Under the pieces are notes generated by a model. It was not told the origin of the DNA. It did no database searches and saw only the letters and a list, made by a program, of their open reading frames with translations. 19,478 nt of DNA from JBDTRY01 sp039931435 (GTDB lineage Bacteria; Acidobacteriota; Thermoanaerobaculia; Gp7-AA8): assembly GCA_039931435.1 (NCBI GenBank), contig JBDTRY010000052.1:1-19478 (forward strand), given 5' to 3'. Positions within the stretch are counted from its first letter, which is position 1, and every line of letters begins with the position of its first letter. The translations under genes and the position numbers were made by a program. Below, in pieces: positions 16,239 through 19,478 of the stretch.

Positions 16239-16808
16239 GTGAACCTGTCGAGAATCATGCTGGCGTCAATGGGGCTTCTGGTGTTGAGCGTATCGAGTTC
16301 GAACCTTCTGGCGTTGAAGATCGAGCCGGCACCTCTCCCTCTCGATCACGGCGCGATCTACGGCTCGGAATCCGGGACGGAGACCCGCCGCGGTGATTTC
16401 AACGCCAATCTGGTCATCACCAGCTCTGAGGAAAAGTTCCGGGAATGGCTCTCCGCGACTCCGGTCCAGCGTGATAAACACGCCCGCTCACAGAAGTTTC
16501 GTCCAGGTCAGAAAGGGTATCTGGTTCTTGTCCTGACCAACTACAAAGTCGATCCGGACCAGGATGTCAATCTCACCGCGGACCTAACTCTGGTCGGCCC
16601 CAACGGCAAACTCGTCTACCAGCATCGGGACCTCGGTAAATCCGCGTGGGGTCACCCCCGACAGGGCTATCTGGCCATCGAGCCGCACGTCGACTTCGTC
16701 TTCGACCGCTCCGACGCACCAGGCACCTACACGTACCGCGTCACTGTTTCGGATCATGCCAGGGGCGGCGTAGTCACGGCTGAAGAAAAGGTCGTACTGA
16801 TCCGGTAA
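16239..16808 (+). CDS. Secreted protein of unknown function, 189 aa
   Basis: I do not recognise the family. The N-terminus MNLSRIMLASMGLLVLSVSSSNLLA is a Sec signal with likely cleavage after LLA (residue 25), leaving a mature protein of about 164 residues. The remainder alternates charged and beta-type stretches: GYLVLVLTNYKVDP, VNLTADLTLVGPNGKLVYQH, then YLAIEPHVDFVFD and GTYTYRVTVSDHARGGVVTAEEKVVLIR. This reads like one Ig-like/beta-sandwich domain whose final strands resemble bacterial adhesin or carbohydrate-associated folds. There are no cysteines in the mature part and no catalytic motif. The start is GTG, with GAGGTG just upstream. It is followed after 58 bp by the HELAH gene on the same strand, so the two may be co-transcribed. 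Confidence 0.75.
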   Translation: MNLSRIMLASMGLLVLSVSSSNLLALKIEPAPLPLDHGAIYGSESGTETRRGDFNANLVITSSEEKFREWLSATPVQRDKHARSQKFRPGQKGYLVLVLTNYKVDPDQDVNLTADLTLVGPNGKLVYQHRDLGKSAWGHPRQGYLAIEPHVDFVFDRSDAPGTYTYRVTVSDHARGGVVTAEEKVVLIR

Positions 16809-16866
16809 GGAGGCAAAACTCGCTCCCGGATTCGCAGTTGCCCCTCCGCTTTGAACGATTTTGACA

Positions 16867-17277
16867 ATGGCCGGAACCGCCGCTGAACCTCTGCCGGTGC
16901 TCTCGGCGGAGATGATTCGATTCGCCGCCGAGCATCGTGCAACCGTCATCATCGGCTACCCGTTCTGGTTGCGAGTCTTCCTCCTTTCCGGTGTCGTCGC
17001 CATCACCCTTGGCAGGCGCATTTACGTATCACCGAGGGTCGCCGCGCGTTCCGCCGATGCCGTTGAACGGTTGATCCGTCACGAACTGGCTCACGTCCGG
17101 CAGTGGTCGAGGCTGGGGTTGTTCCGTTTTGCCATCCGCTACCTGGGCGACTATCTTCGCCTGCGAAGATCGGGCCTCGCTGCGCAAGCGGCCTATCGGG
17201 CCATACCCTTCGAGGTCGAGGCCCGCGAAGCGGAGGTGGCCCCGCTCCTTTCGTTCAAGACCGGAAATCCAGACTGA
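16867..17277 (+). CDS. Small HELAH-motif protein, putative DUF4157-like metallopeptidase domain
   Basis: 136 residues with a zinc-binding-type motif RHELAHVRQW (H72-E73-L-A-H76), followed 40 or more residues later by FEVEAREAE, whose acidic residues could supply a third metal ligand. The HELxHVxQ form and the late E-x-E-A segment are typical of DUF4157-type domains, usually found inside larger secreted or toxin-related proteins; here the domain stands alone. The hydrophobic stretch WLRVFLLSGVVAITLG (about 34-49) is followed by RRIYVSP, where DUF4157 proteins usually have a strand such as 'iyv...'. It is more likely part of the fold than a membrane helix. ATG at 16867 is taken rather than the TTG two codons earlier; no clear Shine-Dalgarno site is seen. 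Activity is unproven. Confidence 0.7.
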   Translation: MAGTAAEPLPVLSAEMIRFAAEHRATVIIGYPFWLRVFLLSGVVAITLGRRIYVSPRVAARSADAVERLIRHELAHVRQWSRLGLFRFAIRYLGDYLRLRRSGLAAQAAYRAIPFEVEAREAEVAPLLSFKTGNPD

Positions 17278-17313
17278 TCGTTCGGGTTATTCAATGCTCG
17301 AGGATCACAGGTT

Positions 17314-17319
17314 TATAAT
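17314..17319 (+). promoter_or_regulatory. Consensus -10 element (TATAAT) upstream of the diguanylate cyclase
   Basis: A perfect TATAAT lies 39 bp before the ATG at 17359, with an A+T-richer stretch around 17287-17296 at -35 distance but no good TTGACA match. The spacing suits a short leader. It suggests the cyclase has its own promoter rather than reading through from the HELAH gene. Confidence 0.45.
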
Positions 17320-17358
17320 ACGCAGTCTGCCCAAACCGGTCACAACACGGATCCCTCG

Positions 17359-18492
17359 ATGATCGAATTTCACTCGCTGGAGCCTCAGGCGCTCGAACGA
17401 TTTCTGGAGCGCCAGAAATCGGGCTTCTCCCTGCGCGGTCAGATTGATTTAAACGTGCTCCTCCGGCAGATCCTTCAGAAGTCCTTCGAGTTCGTCCCTT
17501 CGGAATCAGGTTCGATTCTTCTCGATGATCCTGTCACGAAAGTGGCTGCCCGCGAGGAGAATGAACTGATATTCATTGCCGCCTTTGGATCGGCAGCTCG
17601 GAACCTGATGCGCAAGAGCATGTCCGCCCGCAACGGAATCGTCGGACGGGTCTATCAGACCGGGACTCCGTATCTTTCAGCGGACGTCGATCACGATCAG
17701 TTTTTCTTTTCGAAGATCGATGAAACCATCGGGCACAAATCCCAGTCGATCGTTTGCGTGCCGATCTACATCGGCAAGGAGGTCTGTGGTGTCCTGGAAC
17801 TGATCAACCGTCTGGACGGTCAGCCCTTCAGCGATCGGGATATGGTCCTTCTGGAGATCTTCGCCGGCTACACCTCCTTCACTCTGCAGAACGCGCTCGA
17901 CGCCAAGCATGCCAACGAACTTGCCAAGAAAGACGACCTTACCGGGCTTTACAACGACCGATGGTTTCACGTCATGCTCTCCGAAATTCTGTTCGAGGCG
18001 CAGGCCGGGGGCCTGGAGTGCGTACTGATGTTCATGGACCTCGACAACTTCAAGAGCGTCAACGATACGCACGGCCATCTCGTGGGCAGCCAGGTCCTGC
18101 GTGAAACCGGCATCCTGCTGAAGCGCGTCATCGACCGTGCCGGGGCCGTGATCTCGCGCTACGGCGGGGATGAATTCGTGATGATTCTTCCGGACTGTTC
18201 CACTGAGGAGGGTCTGCGATACGCCGAGGAGGTGCGCAAGGCGATTGAGGAGACGGTGTACCTGAGCCGCACCTACGGATACGGACTGCCGGCTCTGCGC
18301 CTTCGAAACATCGTTACGGCCTCGATTGGCGTTGCCGTTTATCACGACGTGGGCGATGGGGAGTCCATAGACACCGAAAAGAGCGAGCTGCTCAGCCGTG
18401 CGGACGGCGCCATGTACGAGGCGAAGAGCCAGGGAAAGAACCGCGTGGTGGTCGGCGAACCGGCAGCGCGCGCCCGGGAAACAGACTTCTGA
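17359..18492 (+). CDS. GAF-GGDEF diguanylate cyclase
   Basis: Makes the second messenger cyclic di-GMP from two GTP. The 377-residue cytoplasmic protein has an N-terminal GAF sensor domain (about 28-180; FVPSESGSILLDD, GIVGRVYQTGTPYLSADV, VPIYIGKEVCGVLELINR) linked by a short helix to a GGDEF domain (about 188-365). The active site appears intact: DDLTGLYNDRW (192-202), metal-binding D227 in FMDLDNFKSVNDTHGH, and GGDEF at 269-273. The inhibitory I-site (RxxD, starting nine residues before GGDEF) reads RAGA, so product inhibition through that site is probably lost. About 18 extra residues between the GGDEF helix and the RNIVTASIGVAVY strand (around 300-316) form a slightly long loop. The GAF ligand is unknown. 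The start is the first ATG; the Shine-Dalgarno site is weak. Confidence 0.93.
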   Translation: MIEFHSLEPQALERFLERQKSGFSLRGQIDLNVLLRQILQKSFEFVPSESGSILLDDPVTKVAAREENELIFIAAFGSAARNLMRKSMSARNGIVGRVYQTGTPYLSADVDHDQFFFSKIDETIGHKSQSIVCVPIYIGKEVCGVLELINRLDGQPFSDRDMVLLEIFAGYTSFTLQNALDAKHANELAKKDDLTGLYNDRWFHVMLSEILFEAQAGGLECVLMFMDLDNFKSVNDTHGHLVGSQVLRETGILLKRVIDRAGAVISRYGGDEFVMILPDCSTEEGLRYAEEVRKAIEETVYLSRTYGYGLPALRLRNIVTASIGVAVYHDVGDGESIDTEKSELLSRADGAMYEAKSQGKNRVVVGEPAARARETDF

Positions 18493-18506
18493 AGAGTGTT
18501 CGTTTT

Positions 18507-18515
18507 TGCTATCGT
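18507..18515 (+). promoter_or_regulatory. Possible extended -10 promoter for glutamine synthetase
   Basis: TGCTATCGT fits an extended -10 (TGn followed by TATCGT) in the 72-bp gap before the glutamine synthetase gene. The leader would be about 40 bases. No clear -35 and no NtrC or sigma-54 site was found. Confidence 0.25.
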
Positions 18516-18552
18516 ATGCCGTGTTTGTTCATCCCTGTTCTGCATTCATCTC

Positions 18553-18558
18553 AGGAGG
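18553..18558 (+). promoter_or_regulatory. Ribosome binding site deciding a TTG start for glutamine synthetase
   Basis: A full-consensus AGGAGG lies 6 bases before TTG at 18565-18567. Family homology begins directly after this codon, and no ATG or GTG is available nearby in frame. Confidence 0.8.
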
Positions 18559-18564
18559 TTTACC

Positions 18565-19478
18565 TTGTCGAAGATCACCGCCGAATATATCTGGCTGGAC
18601 GGCCAGAGGCCGACCTCGAAGTTACGTTCGAAAACCAAGATTCTCGATGAGCCGGTGAAACGGGTCGAGGATCTTCCCGAGTGGGGCTTCGACGGATCGA
18701 GTACATCGCAGGCAGAGGGACACTTCAGCGATCTGAAGCTGCAGCCGGTGCGCATAATCAAAGATCCCCTGCATGGCGAAGACGACGTGCTTGTGCTGTG
18801 CGAAGTTCTGAACCCTGACGGCTCCGTACACTGGAGCAACACGCGTGCACGGCTTCGGGAAATCGACGAAAAGTTTCGCAGCGAAGAAACCTGGTTCGGG
18901 ATCGAGCAGGAATACACCATGTTCGAGGGCAACCAGCCACTGGGTTGGCCGGACCGGGGATTCCCCGCCCCGCAGGGGGGTTACTACTGCGGGGTCGGAA
19001 ACGATGAGGTCTTCGGCCGGGAGCTGGTTGAAGCCCATGCCGCCGCATGCATCCGCGCCGGAATCAAGATTGCCGGAACCAACGCGGAAGTGATGCCGGC
19101 CCAGTGGGAGTTTCAGATCGGGCCCCTGCCGCCCCTGGAGATGGCGGATGAGCTGTGGCTTGCCCGCTGGCTGCTCTACAGAATCGGCGAGGATCTCGGC
19201 ATCAGCGCCACGCTCTACCCCAAGCCGGTCAAGGGTGACTGGAACGGCGCCGGGGCACACACGAATTTCTCCACGAAAAAAATGAGGGAGAAGGGCGGCA
19301 TCGACATCGTCAACGCGGCCATGAAAAAACTCGAGCAGCGGCATGACGATCACATGAAGGTTTACGGTGCTCACAACGAGGAACGCCTGACAGGACTGCA
19401 CGAGACGGCACCGATTCACGAGTTCCGGTTCGGCGTGAGCGACCGGGGAGCATCCGTGCGAATTCCGATGGCCACGGC
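18565..19478 (+). CDS. Glutamine synthetase type II (GSII, eukaryote-like), 3' end beyond window
   Basis: ATP-dependent synthesis of glutamine from glutamate and ammonia. The frame is open from a TTG start to the window edge (304 complete codons); GSII proteins are about 340-370 residues, so only a short C-terminal part is missing. The N-terminus SKITAEYIWLDGQRPTSKLRSKTK and LPEWGFDGSSTSQAEG (about 38-53) are the GSII substrate-loop signatures. Metal and ATP ligands follow: GIEQEYTMFEG (about 112-122), then PAQWEFQIG, KGDWNGAGAHTNFSTKKMR and ERLTGLHETAPIHEFRFGVSDRGASVRIP. GSI hallmarks, including the Tyr adenylylation site, are absent at this length, so GlnE-type control is unlikely. The SD-TTG start is strong. 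The gene starts 72 bp after the diguanylate cyclase stop and probably has its own promoter. glnII is the usual symbol for this type. Confidence 0.93.
   Translation, partial: MSKITAEYIWLDGQRPTSKLRSKTKILDEPVKRVEDLPEWGFDGSSTSQAEGHFSDLKLQPVRIIKDPLHGEDDVLVLCEVLNPDGSVHWSNTRARLREIDEKFRSEETWFGIEQEYTMFEGNQPLGWPDRGFPAPQGGYYCGVGNDEVFGRELVEAHAAACIRAGIKIAGTNAEVMPAQWEFQIGPLPPLEMADELWLARWLLYRIGEDLGISATLYPKPVKGDWNGAGAHTNFSTKKMREKGGIDIVNAAMKKLEQRHDDHMKVYGAHNEERLTGLHETAPIHEFRFGVSDRGASVRIPMAT

Noticed and set aside
1..19478. tRNA, rRNA, riboswitch or insertion-sequence transposase
   Set aside because: No cloverleaf-like segment, conserved rRNA string, recognisable riboswitch core or transposase frame was seen. 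This is a reading by eye; a covariance-model scan would be decisive.

Overview
The window is ordinary chromosomal DNA of a Gram-negative bacterium with moderately high G+C by eye. Evidence for Gram-negative: a secreted M16 protease with a Sec signal, a lipobox-bearing M1 aminopeptidase, and strong Shine-Dalgarno sites with some TTG/GTG starts. A DUF4388 protein joined to a HEAT-like helical region, an LTA4-hydrolase-type aminopeptidase, a type II glutamine synthetase and degenerate 'ATCCTTCGC'-type intergenic repeats would fit Acidobacteriota or a neighbouring phylum. That placement is inference; no rRNA or other marker is present.

Layout. 1-171: end of an upstream spacer carrying one copy of a dispersed palindromic repeat. 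172-1137 (-): cysteine synthase, divergent from a TTG-started alpha/beta-hydrolase esterase (1329-2177, +). 2297-4792 (+): an 831-aa DUF4388 protein, followed 49 bp later by an HI0933-family flavoprotein (4842-6104, +). These face a minus-strand pair, an M20 dipeptidase (9117-10526) and a secreted M16 protease (6151-8994), across a hairpin at 6113-6138. The M20 gene is divergent from a zinc-free quinone oxidoreductase (10688-11656, +). Then come an inverted pair of REP-like elements and a decayed copy of the oxidoreductase 3' end, inorganic pyrophosphatase (11923-12471, -), and peptidase E (12670-13374, +). A 659-bp gene-free, repeat-rich spacer follows. The right end holds an M1 lipoprotein aminopeptidase, a secreted 189-aa unknown, a small HELAH protein, a GAF-GGDEF diguanylate cyclase, and a glutamine synthetase cut by the window end.

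How the genes relate. Most are single-gene units with housekeeping roles: sulfur and nitrogen assimilation, pyrophosphate hydrolysis, redox. The one theme is peptide breakdown. Four peptidases of unrelated families (M16, M20, S51, M1) plus a possible fifth metallopeptidase (HELAH protein) lie within about 11 kb, and two of them are probably exported. This fits a peptide-scavenging lifestyle but is not a single operon. I see no defence system, prophage, CRISPR array, biosynthetic cluster or RNA gene. The least explained items are the DUF4388 protein, the HELAH protein, the 189-aa secreted protein and the layered repeats at 11.6-11.9 kb and 13.4-13.95 kb.
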